A stretch of DNA of 64,000 nt from Hathewaya histolytica (GTDB taxonomy: Bacteria > Bacillota > Clostridia > Clostridiales > Clostridiaceae). Below are positions 35,998 through 50,038 of this stretch, piece after piece. Under the pieces are notes generated by a model, which was given only the letters and a program-made list of their open reading frames with translations, had not been told where the DNA came from and did no database searches. Made by a program: the position numbers and the translations under genes. The stretch spans positions 558,001 through 622,000 of the forward strand of contig NZ_LR590481.1 in the NCBI RefSeq assembly GCF_901482605.1, in the 5' to 3' direction. Every line of letters starts with the position of its first letter. The stretch's first letter is position 1.

Positions 35998-38900
35998 TTG
36001 AATCGGGTTACTTTAAAAAATAATAAAAAATTTTTCAGTTTATTTGTCTCTATGTTTGTTTTTTTAAACATAGTATTTAGCAGCATAGTTAATGCAGAAG
36101 AGATTGTTGGTGTAAGACCTAAAAAAGATTCGGAAAAAGTTATAAAAGACTCATATGAAAAATACTTGGAAAATTTAAATGGCAATAAAGTTAAAGTGGA
36201 AGGAGAATCTGATGCCTATGTAAATCCTAATACTGAGGTTTATAAGGTAGATCCTGAGGAAAAGGTTCGTGTTATTGTAGAAGTGGAAAAGGATTATCTT
36301 GTACCATCTACTAGAATTAATTCTTTTATAGGCACAAATCCAATTGCTAGAGATAATATACCTAAAAAAACTGTAAAGTCAGTAAACAAGGATATTTGCA
36401 AGGAAAAAGTAAAAAAAGTTCATAATGCAGAAATTAAGAAGTCTTATGATGAAGTAATCAGTGGATTTAGTGCTGATGTAAAATATAAGAATGTGCGTGA
36501 AATAGAAAATATTCATGGTGTTAAACATGTAACTATAGCAAAAAAGGTTTATCCTCAAATGAACTTTGCAAAAGATATATGTAATATAGAAAAGTTATGG
36601 AAGGATTATAAACATAAAGGGGAAGGTATGATTGTATCTGTGGTAGATACAGGGGTGGATTATACACATAAAGATATGAAAATATCTGATGGTGTTAAGG
36701 TGAAATTAGATAAAAATGCTGTAGAAGGAAAAGGTTTTAAGGGGAAGTATTTAAATCGAAAAGTTCCTTATGGGTATAACTTTGCAGATAATAATTTTGA
36801 TATATCTGATAAAGTAAACAAAGATCATGGTATGCATGTAGCTGGTATCATAGGTGCTAACGGAGATGATAAAGATATTAAGAACAATAATGCTGTAAAA
36901 GGTGTTGCACCAGAAGTTCAGCTCTTAGCTATGAAAGTTTTTTCTAATGATCCTAATAATAAGGGTACATATATGGACGATATTGTAGCTGCTATTGATG
37001 AGTCTGTTAGGTTAGGTGCTGATGTAATCAATTTAAGCATAGGAAGTTCTGTAGGCTTTGTGGATTCTTATGATGCTGAACAGGTAGCTATAAAGGAAGC
37101 TGTTAAAAAGGGAGTTATAGTAGTAGCTTCAGCTGGTAACTCGCAGTATTCTACAGGAGATTATAAATTCTCTGACATAGTTGATACGGGTATAGTTAGT
37201 TCACCAGGCCTAGTACCAGAGGCTATTCAGGTATCTTCCTTCGAAAATAACAAAATGGCTTTATGGAAATTTAATTATAGTTTAGAAACTGAAAGTGGTA
37301 CAGGAAATGAAAGCGGTAAGACCTTCTATATTCCTTCTGATATCCACCCAGAAAACCTTCTTAAGGGTAAGCATGAACTTGAAGGATGTATGTGGGGAAG
37401 AGAGAATGATTTTATTGATCCAACAACACAAAAACAAAAGGACTTAAAAGGGAAAATTGCTTTAATCCAAAGAGGAAGAGATATAACCTTTGAAGAAAAA
37501 GTCTTAAATGCACAAAATGCAGGGGCAGCGGGGGTTATTTTATATAATGACGCTGATAAGCCTCCTTATTTATATATGAAATTAAGTGATAATATAACTA
37601 TTCCATCAGTATTTATATCAAAAAAGGATGGAGTAAAATTAAATAAAGCGTTAATGGATAGAAAAAATCCAGCTAAAATCATGGTAGACTTCCCTGGAGA
37701 AATGACCATAGAAGATAATACTAGTGCAGGGGATATTTCAGATTTTTCTTCTTGGGGACCTACTCCAAATTTAGATTTTAAGCCACAAGTTACTGCACCA
37801 GGAGGAAATATATTATCAACGGTGAGTAATAATAAATATGGAGTAAAATCAGGAACATCTATGTCATCTCCTTATGTAAGTGCACTATATGCCTTAATGC
37901 TTCAGAATATAAATGATATGGAGAAAAAAGGTGTGTGTAAATTTACATCTGACTTAGAAAAGAAGGATGTAGTTAAAAGTCTAGTAATCAATTCTTCTAG
38001 GGTAAGCAAAGATCCTAGCTCTAAAGATGGCTCACCATTTTCACCAAGGCGTCAAGGTGCTGGAGTTGTAGATGGTGAAAATGCTATGAAAAACTTAGTT
38101 ACAGCTAGGGTGAATAATAGTCCTAACGCATCTTTAAAAGAGGTTAATAATAATGAAAAATTTGAGATAGTTCTTCAAAATTATGGTGATAAGAATCTTA
38201 CATATAAAATTGAAGACTTAAGTGGAGTTCTTTCAGATAAGGATGCAGGGATGGAACCAGGTAAAAGGTCTAAGGATATGACTTATGATGTAAAGTTAAA
38301 AGGAGCTTCTATTACTTTTAATAAAAAATCTATTAGTATACCTAAAGGTGGAAAAGCTAGTGTACAAGCTACGATTAACTTAGATAATACTGTACCAAAA
38401 GATATTTTTATAGAAGGGTTTATAGGGTTTAGACCAGAAAATAAAGAAAATGCAGAACTAGTTTTACCTTATATGGGCTTTTACGGAGTATGGGGTTCAC
38501 TGCCTATAATGGACACACCGGTATATGATGCTAAAAATTCTAGAATAAAAGGTACCATGTTAGTTAGCAAATATAAAAATGATTATATTATTTTAGGGAG
38601 AGATGGAGCACTAATAAAATCTCCGTATAACGTTGCTTTCAACACAGTATCAGATTATAGATGTAATGTTATACCTCAAGTTTCTTTCTTAAGAAATGCT
38701 AAGGAAGTAAATGTGAATGTGTTAGATAAAGATAAAAACGTAATAAGAAATTTATCTATAGATAATAATGTAAGAAAAATTTTATTAAAAGAAAATAGAA
38801 AAGCATACAGAGATGACAATTGGATGTGGGATGGTAAAATTTATAATGAAAAAATTAAAAAATACGAGGATGTATCTGATGGTCAATATTACATGCAGGT

Positions 38901-40482
38901 AAAATCTAAAGTGGATTATAAAGGAGCAGAATTTCAAACTATAGAGATGCCAGTAAAAAAAGATTCACTGAATCCTGAACTTGTAGTATATGGAGATAAA
39001 GAAGTTTTGGGAAATAAATACACTATAGATTTTACAGCAGAAGATAAGTGTTCAGGTGTAGATGGTTTTACTGTAGATGTTAATGGTTATTTGCAAAGAG
39101 ATAAATATAACTCTTCTTTCTTAAAATTAACACCCAATAAGGAAGGTATGTACTCTTTAGAATTAAATAATTTGAAAGAAAACGAAATGAATAAAGTTTC
39201 CGTATATGTAATAGATTACGCCGGAAACACCACTTCGGCTACATTAAATTTAAAAACTTCAAACTTAATAATAGAAGATCCGGAGAATGGTAAATTTATT
39301 CAATCAGGGGACTTTACATTAAAATATGGAGCTACTAAGAGTTTAATGGAAAAAGCTGATAAGTTCAAAATATTTGTAGATGGAAAATTATATGGTGAAC
39401 AATTAATAAGTAAGGAAGATCTAAAGAATGAAAGTAAGCACTTTAATTATGAACTTAAAAATCTAGGGCAAGGTGCTCATAGGGTAGTTGTAGTAGCTGC
39501 AAAAGATAATCCAAAAGAGTCTATAGGTTATGATAGAATTGATTCAAGATTTGTTGATATATCAATGCCTCTAAAAGATTTAAATGTATTATTTAGCAAT
39601 TTAAAAAGTGGGCAACTTATTAAAACATCAAATTATGTGACAAAAGGAAAGGTTACTAACAAACCTAAAATGTTAAAGATTGATGGTAGTGATGTGAATA
39701 TAAAAGATGATCTTACTTTTGGACATAATATTAAACTTAAAGAAGGATTAAATAAAGTTCCTGTAGAGATAAAAAATGATAAAGGTAAGGAATATAGCTA
39801 TGTTTTAAATGTATATTGCGATCTTACGGCTCCAATTATTAATCTAGCAATAAGTGATGAAGAAAAAGACGATATAAAGATAAGCGTACCGAATAACACG
39901 GATACTTATACTTTAAAAGGAACAGTTAAAGATAATTTATATGGGTGCTCCTTATATGCTAACGGCGATGCCATTGCAAATATTCATAGTATACCTCCTA
40001 TAGTAAATAAAGAAGAAAAAGAGTTTAAATATGAAGTTAAACTTAAGGAATCTAGTACAAACATAGAATTAAAAGCAGTAGATAAAGCGGGGAATGTTTC
40101 AAAGAAGAATATTACCATTGAAAAAGAACAAAAAGTTAATGGTGGAGAAGGTTTGGGAGATGGACAAGTAAAACTTGAATTAATAAGTCCTAAAAAAGAT
40201 CATAAATTTAAATTAGGATCAAATGTACGAGTGAAATTAAAGGCCAAAAATCTAAGCAATAAAACTAAGGAAGTTTGCCTAATAACCGCTTTGTATGATG
40301 AGAATAACTCCATGATTAGTTTTAATTGCGGAGAATATGAAATAGAACCTAATAAGGATATAAAGCTGAATTCTATTTTTTCAACACCTAAGGTAGGAAA
40401 GTATAAAGTGAAGTGTTTTATATGGGATTCCTTAGATAAGAAAAATATTATATCTAATAAATATGAATTTGTTCTAGAATAA
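35998..40482 (+). CDS. Secreted subtilisin-like serine protease (S8, C5a-peptidase/lactocepin-like)
   Basis: 1494 residues, starting with TTG eight bases after AAAGGGGGA. Signal peptide 1-33 (KKFFSLFVSMFVFLNIVFSS, likely cut after VNA), inhibitor-like propeptide about 85-190, catalytic Asp217 (VVDTGVD), His277 (DHGMHVAG), oxyanion Asn381 (ASAGN) and Ser621 (SGTSMSSPYV). A protease-associated domain is inserted at about 440-560 (GKIALIQRGRDITFEEKVLNAQ). After the catalytic domain come an Fn3-like region (about 700-870), FlgD/Ig-like repeats (about 940-1390) and a C-terminal immunoglobulin-like domain. No LPXTG or SLH anchor is seen, so it is probably released or loosely wall-associated. Confidence 0.93.
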   Translation: MNRVTLKNNKKFFSLFVSMFVFLNIVFSSIVNAEEIVGVRPKKDSEKVIKDSYEKYLENLNGNKVKVEGESDAYVNPNTEVYKVDPEEKVRVIVEVEKDYLVPSTRINSFIGTNPIARDNIPKKTVKSVNKDICKEKVKKVHNAEIKKSYDEVISGFSADVKYKNVREIENIHGVKHVTIAKKVYPQMNFAKDICNIEKLWKDYKHKGEGMIVSVVDTGVDYTHKDMKISDGVKVKLDKNAVEGKGFKGKYLNRKVPYGYNFADNNFDISDKVNKDHGMHVAGIIGANGDDKDIKNNNAVKGVAPEVQLLAMKVFSNDPNNKGTYMDDIVAAIDESVRLGADVINLSIGSSVGFVDSYDAEQVAIKEAVKKGVIVVASAGNSQYSTGDYKFSDIVDTGIVSSPGLVPEAIQVSSFENNKMALWKFNYSLETESGTGNESGKTFYIPSDIHPENLLKGKHELEGCMWGRENDFIDPTTQKQKDLKGKIALIQRGRDITFEEKVLNAQNAGAAGVILYNDADKPPYLYMKLSDNITIPSVFISKKDGVKLNKALMDRKNPAKIMVDFPGEMTIEDNTSAGDISDFSSWGPTPNLDFKPQVTAPGGNILSTVSNNKYGVKSGTSMSSPYVSALYALMLQNINDMEKKGVCKFTSDLEKKDVVKSLVINSSRVSKDPSSKDGSPFSPRRQGAGVVDGENAMKNLVTARVNNSPNASLKEVNNNEKFEIVLQNYGDKNLTYKIEDLSGVLSDKDAGMEPGKRSKDMTYDVKLKGASITFNKKSISIPKGGKASVQATINLDNTVPKDIFIEGFIGFRPENKENAELVLPYMGFYGVWGSLPIMDTPVYDAKNSRIKGTMLVSKYKNDYIILGRDGALIKSPYNVAFNTVSDYRCNVIPQVSFLRNAKEVNVNVLDKDKNVIRNLSIDNNVRKILLKENRKAYRDDNWMWDGKIYNEKIKKYEDVSDGQYYMQVKSKVDYKGAEFQTIEMPVKKDSLNPELVVYGDKEVLGNKYTIDFTAEDKCSGVDGFTVDVNGYLQRDKYNSSFLKLTPNKEGMYSLELNNLKENEMNKVSVYVIDYAGNTTSATLNLKTSNLIIEDPENGKFIQSGDFTLKYGATKSLMEKADKFKIFVDGKLYGEQLISKEDLKNESKHFNYELKNLGQGAHRVVVVAAKDNPKESIGYDRIDSRFVDISMPLKDLNVLFSNLKSGQLIKTSNYVTKGKVTNKPKMLKIDGSDVNIKDDLTFGHNIKLKEGLNKVPVEIKNDKGKEYSYVLNVYCDLTAPIINLAISDEEKDDIKISVPNNTDTYTLKGTVKDNLYGCSLYANGDAIANIHSIPPIVNKEEKEFKYEVKLKESSTNIELKAVDKAGNVSKKNITIEKEQKVNGGEGLGDGQVKLELISPKKDHKFKLGSNVRVKLKAKNLSNKTKEVCLITALYDENNSMISFNCGEYEIEPNKDIKLNSIFSTPKVGKYKVKCFIWDSLDKKNIISNKYEFVLE

Positions 40483-40564
40483 ATTAAGACTACTAGTATT
40501 AATAAAATAGGAAGAAAGCAAAATGAATAAATAATTATTTTGTAGAGTAGATTAAATTAATTTG

Positions 40565-40606
40565 AATTAAAGTAAGCTGATTCTTTGGAATCAGCTTACT
40601 TTAATT
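40565..40606 (+). terminator. Terminator after the S8 protease gene
   Basis: A perfect 18-bp stem (40565-40582 / 40589-40606) with a six-base loop; the distal side is T-rich but lacks a long T-run. Confidence 0.7.
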
Positions 40607-40829
40607 ATCACAAAATAAAAGGTGTTATAGAGCATAGAAATATTTCTATTGCGAGACATCTTCTTTTAATATAATGATAGAAATTGGTAGTTTGTAATTT
40701 TAAAATAAATGAAACTGTACCAAGTGTATCTTTGTATAAAATATGTAGAAAAACAAAGAAAATATAAAAAAAATACGTTTAATTTAAGCATACAATGTCT
40801 AAGTATGTAAAAATCAATATTAATGATGA

Positions 40830-40860
40830 TATAATAAAAAACGTTCCACTGAGGAGCGCA
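40830..40860 (+). promoter_or_regulatory. Conserved upstream element of rRNA operon 1
   Basis: GATGATATAATAAAAAACGTTCCAC is shared with operon 2 (55081-55105); it includes TATAAT (40830-40835), probably the -10 of a distal promoter P1, and a G/C-richer start region. The -35 is weak in both copies. Confidence 0.45.
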
Positions 40861-40918
40861 AAACAAGAAGCTGTTTTAAAACAACATTCATAAAGTTTTA
40901 AAAAGTTTCGAAAAGGTA

Positions 40919-40947
40919 TTGACAAAGAATAAGTGCTTTGATATACT
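40919..40947 (+). promoter_or_regulatory. rRNA operon 1 promoter
   Basis: TTGACA (40919-40924), 17-bp spacer, TATACT (40942-40947): near-consensus sigma-A promoter about 230 bp before 16S. Confidence 0.8.
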
Positions 40948-40990
40948 GATTAAGTTGCTTCAAGAGAGTGACAAAAACGAAAGAAATTGG

Positions 40991-41015
40991 TCTTTGAAAA
41001 TTAAACAGAGTAAGA
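40991..41015 (+). promoter_or_regulatory. boxA-like antitermination site and 5' half of the 16S processing stem
   Basis: TCTTTGAAAA is the boxA-like motif of Firmicute rRNA leaders. ATTAAACAGAGTAAG (41001-41015) is perfectly complementary to CTTACTCTGTTTAAT (42735-42749) after 16S, forming the RNase III processing stem. The same layout occurs in operon 2 (55221-55245). Confidence 0.75.
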
Positions 41016-41116
41016 TAAAAGAACTCGCATTCTTTTGAGAAAAAGAAAAAACAATTCAAGTCAGTAAAATGCTTGAGCAAGTTGAAATCTCAATAGAAAA
41101 TTGAAGAGTGTAAGGA

Positions 41117-41142
41117 AACTCCTCAGCTAAGGCTGATGAGTA
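41117..41142 (+). repeat. rRNA-operon hairpin, leader copy (operon 1)
   Basis: AACTCCTCAGCTAAGGCTGATGAGTA hairpin type (ACTC-TCAGC / GCTGA-GAGT), 26 nt. Nearly identical copies lie in the 23S-5S spacer (45823-45847) and in operon 2 (55349-55374 and 60054-60078). Confidence 0.8.
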
Positions 41143-41177
41143 AAATACTGCACGAAACAAGTTTCTAGCATTATTTT

Positions 41178-42701
<1,524 letters not shown>

Positions 42702-42774
42702 ATCGAGAAGGCTATCGCCTTTTCGTAGCGAGCACTTACTCTGTTTAATTTTGAAGGACTAAAGTTCTTCAATT

Positions 42775-42800
42775 TTGTTCTTTGAAAATTGCACAATGAA
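42775..42800 (+). promoter_or_regulatory. boxA-like motif in the 16S-23S spacer and 5' half of 23S processing stem
   Basis: TTCTTTGAAAATTG repeats the leader boxA. AATTGCACAATGAA (42787-42800) pairs with TTCATTGTGCAATT (45768-45781) beyond 23S. The spacer is about 160 bp and contains no tRNA genes. Confidence 0.7.
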
Positions 42801-42853
42801 TAAATAAACTATAATTAACTGATTAATATAAATTAATTTAGTTACTCATGATA

Positions 42854-45758
<2,905 letters not shown>

Positions 45759-45822
45759 AATATAGTTTTCATTGTGCAATTTTGAGAGAACAGTTCTTAT
45801 AAAGAACAATTCTTTTAAAGGT

Positions 45823-45847
45823 AACTCCTCAGCTAAGCTGATGAGTA
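45823..45847 (+). repeat. rRNA-operon hairpin, 23S-5S spacer copy (operon 1)
   Basis: Same hairpin as in the 16S leader with one G missing next to the loop. Confidence 0.8.
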
Positions 45848-45885
45848 CTGATCTAAAACGAAATCGAAGATTTCTGTAAATCAGC

Positions 45886-46002
45886 ATCCGGTGGTAATGG
45901 CGTAAAGGTAACACTCCTTCCCATACCGAACAGGCAAGTTAAGCTTTACAGCGCTGATGGTACTGCAGGGGAAGCCCTGTGGGAGAGTAAGACACTGCCG
46001 GG
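45886..46002 (+). rRNA. rrf: 5S ribosomal RNA, operon 1
   Basis: About 117 nt with terminal helix CCGGTGGT / ACTGCCGG and the conserved ACACTCCTTCCCATACCGAACAGG block. Two base differences from the operon 2 copy. Confidence 0.93.
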
Positions 46003-46010
46003 TAATATAT

Positions 46011-46086
46011 GCGGGAATAGCTCAGTTGATAGAGCGCCACCTTGCCAAGGTGGAGGTCGCGGGTTTGAGCCCCGTTTCCCGCTCCA
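46011..46086 (+). tRNA. tRNA-Gly (anticodon GCC)
   Basis: A 76-nt tRNA with encoded CCA, immediately after 5S. Acceptor GCGGGAA/TTCCCGC, anticodon stem CCACC/GGTGG with loop TTGCCAA. It shares the rRNA transcript; operon 2 lacks it. Confidence 0.96.
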
Positions 46087-46113
46087 AAGAACACTTTTAA
46101 GTGTTCTTTTTTT
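46086..46113 (+). terminator. Terminator of rRNA operon 1
   Basis: AAAGAACACTT/AAGTGTTCTTT 11-bp stem with a two-base loop and T-run. Confidence 0.9.
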
Positions 46114-46329
46114 ATTTTTAAAGTTTAGTTTAACATATAGACTTTAACTTTCTTAATTATTTTATAAAGTGTATATGTTAGGTATATTAACTTTAATATG
46201 TTTTTTACATATAGGTTTTAAAATATTTTTCAAGTATCTAATTTTTTTAGAAATTTGTTTTTATTGCAGAAATAGATTCTATGTGGTAGTATAATAGATA
46301 GTAATAATATAATTAAATAATTTATAAGT

Positions 46330-46505
46330 TTAGGTTCTATATAGATTAATAGGGAAAGTGGTGTAATACCACTACAGCCCCCGCTACTGTAATAGAGGAT
46401 GAAACTCAAAATGTCACTGTATTTTTTAAAATTACGGGAAGACCGAGGAGTAAGTTGATTCTTAAGTCAGGAGACCTACCTAGATGTTATAAGTAACCTT
46501 CGGAG
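46330..46505 (+). promoter_or_regulatory. Adenosylcobalamin riboswitch
   Basis: Core blocks are clear: AGGGAAAGTGGTGTAATACCACTACAGCCCCCGCTACTGT (about 46351-46390, shown here only as a landmark region) and the B12 box AAGTCAGGAGACCTACCT near 46465-46482. It lies upstream of cbiQO-hem. Between riboswitch and gene sits a terminator hairpin. Confidence 0.93.
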
Positions 46506-46585
46506 GGAAGTGTAGTACTTATTATGAGTGATAGATATTTCTTTAAATGTACTTTTATTCCTTTTGCTCACGATTATGAAAGCGT

Positions 46586-46618
46586 ATCTCCAACCAATTT
46601 AAGGTTAGGAGATTTTTT
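46586..46618 (+). terminator. Expression-platform terminator of the cobalamin riboswitch
   Basis: ATCTCCAACC pairs with GGTTAGGAGAT (one bulge) followed by six T; about 35 bp before cbiQ. Confidence 0.8.
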
Positions 46619-46651
46619 ATTCTAATTTTTCAAGAAGGGGGACGTATATAG

Positions 46652-47332
46652 TTGCTTTTAATAGATAGGTATGCATATACAAACAGATTAAAAGATGTTA
46701 ATCCCATGATAAAATTTATATTTTGTACTATTATGTTAATATTCACTTTGATGAATAAAAGAATATATGTATTTTTACTACAATTAATATTTTTATGTTT
46801 TTTTACTCTATACACTGTAAGAATTCCTTTTAAAAATTACCTTAAACTTTTAGCAATTCCATTAACATTTATAATAATTAGTATTATTACAGTTATCTTT
46901 TCTATAGGCACAAATAAAGATTTATTTTTCACTTATATAAAATTAAAAAATTATTACATAGGTATAACTTATATAGGAATTAGTCAAGGTATACTGTTAT
47001 TTTTCAAGGCGATATGCAGTGTGGAAGTTACTTATTTGCTAGCTTTAACCATACCTATGGATCAATTAATAACCGTATTTAAAATTTTGAGATTACCGAA
47101 GGTATTCATAGAGATTACTGTTCTAATGTATAGATTTATATTTATTTTTTTAGAGGAGCTAAAGGAATTATATGTAGCTCAAAATTTAAAATTTGGATAT
47201 AGAAATATAAAGGTATCGTATAAATCCACTGCTTTACTAATTAGAATATTATTTATAAGAGTAATAAAGAGATATGAGGAATTAAATATATCTTTAGAAA
47301 CTAAGTTATATAACGGAGAGTTTTATATATAA
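46652..47332 (+). CDS. cbiQ: CbiQ/EcfT-type transmembrane protein of an ECF (cobalt) transporter
   Basis: 226 residues with about five membrane segments, beginning LLIDRYAYTNRLKDVNPMIKFIF as in CbiQ, and a C-terminal cytoplasmic coupling region containing ELYVAQNLKFGYR. In cobalt transporters CbiQ joins the ATPase CbiO to substrate-binding CbiM/CbiN. TTG start with AAGGGGGAC about ten bases upstream. Placement behind a B12 riboswitch and next to cbiO supports Co2+ uptake, but cbiM and cbiN are not in this operon. Confidence 0.82.
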   Translation: MLLIDRYAYTNRLKDVNPMIKFIFCTIMLIFTLMNKRIYVFLLQLIFLCFFTLYTVRIPFKNYLKLLAIPLTFIIISIITVIFSIGTNKDLFFTYIKLKNYYIGITYIGISQGILLFFKAICSVEVTYLLALTIPMDQLITVFKILRLPKVFIEITVLMYRFIFIFLEELKELYVAQNLKFGYRNIKVSYKSTALLIRILFIRVIKRYEELNISLETKLYNGEFYI

Positions 47333-47353
47333 TTTAAATATGTAGGTGATATT

Positions 47354-48178
47354 ATGCTTAAACTAGAAAATTTATGCTATACTTACGAAGATGATACAAT
47401 TGCACTAAAAAATGTATCCATAGATCTTGAAAATGGTAGTATAATAGGTATCATAGGCGCTAACGGAGCAGGGAAGTCAACTTTGTTTTTGAATATGGTA
47501 GGAATATTAAAACCTACTTCAGGAAACGTCTATTTTAATGAAGAAAAATTAAAATATAGCAAATCTTTTTTATATAATTTTAGAAAAGATGTAGGATTAG
47601 TTTTCCAAGATCCTGATAAACAGATATTTTATTCCTCTGTTTATGATGATGTAGCTTTTGCGCTTAGAAATTTAGGTATGAAAGAAGATATTATAAAAGA
47701 AAGGGTGGATACTGCATTAAAAGAGGCTGGAGCTATAGAGTTCAAAGACAAGCCTGTTCATTTTCTAAGTTATGGACAAAAAAAGAGAGTTGCTATGGCC
47801 GGAATTCTTGCTATGGATTGTAAGGTTATTTTATTTGATGAACCTACAGCTGGTTTAGATCCTGAGATGACAAAGTCTGTTAAAGAACTTATTTTCTCAC
47901 TTTCACAAAAAGGAAAGAGAATAGTTATAACAAGTCATAATATGGATTTAATTTATGAAGTTTGCGATTATGTGTATGTACTAAATAAAGGAACAGTTAT
48001 AGGTGAGGGAAAAGTTTTAGATGTATTTAAAAGAGATGAACTTTTAAAAACAGCCAATTTAGATGAACCATGGCTTTTAAAAGTACATAAGTATATGAAT
48101 CTTCCCTTATTCCAAGAAGAAAATGAACTTTATGAGTATTGGAGGAAGAATTATGAGGATAGCAGTAATAGGTGTTAA
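47354..48178 (+). CDS. cbiO: CbiO/EcfA-type ATP-binding protein
   Basis: 274 residues, ABC ATPase of ECF transporters. Walker A GANGAGKST (35-43), Q-loop VFQDPDKQIF (typical EcfA/CbiO sequence), signature LSYGQKKRVAMAG, Walker B ILFDEPTAGLDP and switch His in ITSHNMD. Powers CbiQ-linked uptake, probably cobalt. Its last 26 bp overlap hemA, tying transport to tetrapyrrole synthesis. Confidence 0.9.
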   Translation: MLKLENLCYTYEDDTIALKNVSIDLENGSIIGIIGANGAGKSTLFLNMVGILKPTSGNVYFNEEKLKYSKSFLYNFRKDVGLVFQDPDKQIFYSSVYDDVAFALRNLGMKEDIIKERVDTALKEAGAIEFKDKPVHFLSYGQKKRVAMAGILAMDCKVILFDEPTAGLDPEMTKSVKELIFSLSQKGKRIVITSHNMDLIYEVCDYVYVLNKGTVIGEGKVLDVFKRDELLKTANLDEPWLLKVHKYMNLPLFQEENELYEYWRKNYEDSSNRC

Positions 48179-49394
48179 CCATAATAATGCCCCTATTGAG
48201 ATAAGAGAAAAGGTAGCTTTTTCTGATGCAAAAAAAATTGATGCAATTAATTATATCCTTGATATGGGGATTGAAGAGGTTATAATATTATCTACTTGTA
48301 ATAGAAGTGAGATTTATATTGTATCACATGATATAAATAATAGTATTAAAGATGTTGAAAAATTCTATTGTGACTATTTCAAAGAAAATACTATAAAGAA
48401 TTATCTTTTTGTAAAAAGAGATGAGGAATCAGTAAGGCATATTTATAATGTGACTGCAGGACTTGATTCTATAGTTATTGGTGAAGATCAGATATTAGGA
48501 CAGGTTAAAGATGCATTACAAACTGCCATAGAAATAGGAAGTAGTAAAAAGATATTAAACAAACTATTTAGAGAAGCGATAACAGCATCAAAAGAAATAA
48601 AAAGTAACTTGGGAATATCAGATATACCAGTATCTACAAGTTATATTGCTATTAAAAATTTAAAAGAGAATCTAGGAAGTTTAAAAGATAAAAAAATACT
48701 TTTAATAGGAGCAGGAAAAATCAGTCTTTTAGCTCTAAAGTATTTTGAAGAGGAAGAAGTAGGAACAATTTATATAACTAATAGGACCATGGCAAAGGTA
48801 AAAGAGATATGCGATAATTGTAAAGGCTTACATATTGAAACCTTAGATTTTGCGGATAGATATAGAATTATAAATGAAGTTGACATTATATTTACAGCTA
48901 CTTCAGCAACTCATACAATAATAAAGAAAGAGTCCATGCCAAAATTGTATAAGAATCTATATATAATTGATTTAGCTCTTCCAAGAGATGTTGAAGAAGA
49001 TGTTGATAGTATGGATTTAGTTAATATATATGATATAGATGATCTTAAGAAACTTTCTGACGAGAATAAAAAAAAGAGAGAAGAGCTTTGTAATAAGGGA
49101 AAAGTAATCATAGAAAAAAGTATAGAAGAATTTTATCAGTGGATGAAGGGAATAAAATTCGATCCTATTATAAAATCATTGAATGATAGATGTAAAGAAA
49201 TTGAAACTGATACTCTAGATTATATTAATAGAAAATTGGACTTAGATTGCAAGGAGAAAAAGATTATTGAGAAAATGATAAGGTCTTCTTTAAAAAGATT
49301 AATACGAGAGCCAATCAATAATTTGAAGGAACCTAATAAAGAAGAAAAAACAAGTGAATATATAGAAGTTATAAATGATTTGTTTAATTTTTAG
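48153..49394 (+). CDS. hemA: Glutamyl-tRNA reductase
   Basis: First step of the C5 pathway: reduces glutamyl-tRNA to glutamate-1-semialdehyde. 413 residues from ATG 48153 (GGAGGA site). Seen: GVNHNNAPIEIREKV (7-21), nucleophile Cys49 in LSTCNRSEIY, GEDQILGQVK, the NADPH loop LLIGAGKIS, TNRT, and the C-terminal dimerisation helix. The longer frame from 48123 would start inside cbiO without a site. Confidence 0.95.
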   Translation: MRIAVIGVNHNNAPIEIREKVAFSDAKKIDAINYILDMGIEEVIILSTCNRSEIYIVSHDINNSIKDVEKFYCDYFKENTIKNYLFVKRDEESVRHIYNVTAGLDSIVIGEDQILGQVKDALQTAIEIGSSKKILNKLFREAITASKEIKSNLGISDIPVSTSYIAIKNLKENLGSLKDKKILLIGAGKISLLALKYFEEEEVGTIYITNRTMAKVKEICDNCKGLHIETLDFADRYRIINEVDIIFTATSATHTIIKKESMPKLYKNLYIIDLALPRDVEEDVDSMDLVNIYDIDDLKKLSDENKKKREELCNKGKVIIEKSIEEFYQWMKGIKFDPIIKSLNDRCKEIETDTLDYINRKLDLDCKEKKIIEKMIRSSLKRLIREPINNLKEPNKEEKTSEYIEVINDLFNF

Positions 49395-49415
49395 ATAAAA
49401 CTAGGAGGTTTTTTC

Positions 49416-50018
49416 TTGTATTATCCATTAATGATAGAAATGAAAGATAAAAATGTATATATTATAGGTGGAGGAAAGGTAGCTATAAGGAAGGCAAGAA
49501 AGTTTTTAGAGTATGGAGCTAAAGTTATAGTTATAAGTCCAGAATTTATAGAAGAATTTTACACACTTAAAACTTCTGTAGGCAAAAATCTTAGTATCAT
49601 AAGTGAAAATTATAACAAAGAACTTGTCAAAAATGCTTTTTTAGTAATAGGAGCTACAAATATAGATAAGGTAAATCAAGAGATTGCTATGTTTTGTAAG
49701 GGGAATAATATAATGTGTAATATTGTAGATAGTATGGAACTTTCAGATTTTATAGTACCATCTACTATAAAACGAGGAGATTTAGAAATAGCAATATCTA
49801 CTTTAGGCAATAGTCCTTCACTTTGTGCTAAAATTAGAAAAGAATTAGAAGAAAAGTATGATGATACTTTTGATGAATATGTAAAGTTATTAGGAGAAGG
49901 AAGAGCATTAGTTTTAGAAAAATATGTAGATGAGAAGAAGAAGAAAGATATTTTAAATTCTATGGTTCAAATGACAAAAGAAGAGCTAGAGGAATATATA
50001 AAATTCTTAAAACTTTAA
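49416..50018 (+). CDS. Precorrin-2 dehydrogenase (sirohydrochlorin-forming, Met8/SirC type)
   Basis: 200 residues, TTG start after TAGGAGG. N terminus YYPLMIEMKDKNVYIIGGGKVAIRKARKFLEYGA holds the NAD loop GGGKVA (18-23). Later DSMELSDFIVPSTIKRGDLEIAISTLGNSPSLC is characteristic of SirC/CysG-B. It oxidises precorrin-2 to sirohydrochlorin and may chelate metal. The length is that of SirC/YlnF rather than full CysG. It links the operon to siroheme and anaerobic cobalamin. Confidence 0.88.
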   Translation: MYYPLMIEMKDKNVYIIGGGKVAIRKARKFLEYGAKVIVISPEFIEEFYTLKTSVGKNLSIISENYNKELVKNAFLVIGATNIDKVNQEIAMFCKGNNIMCNIVDSMELSDFIVPSTIKRGDLEIAISTLGNSPSLCAKIRKELEEKYDDTFDEYVKLLGEGRALVLEKYVDEKKKKDILNSMVQMTKEELEEYIKFLKL

Positions 50019-50038
50019 ATATCAGAGGTGGAGTTTAT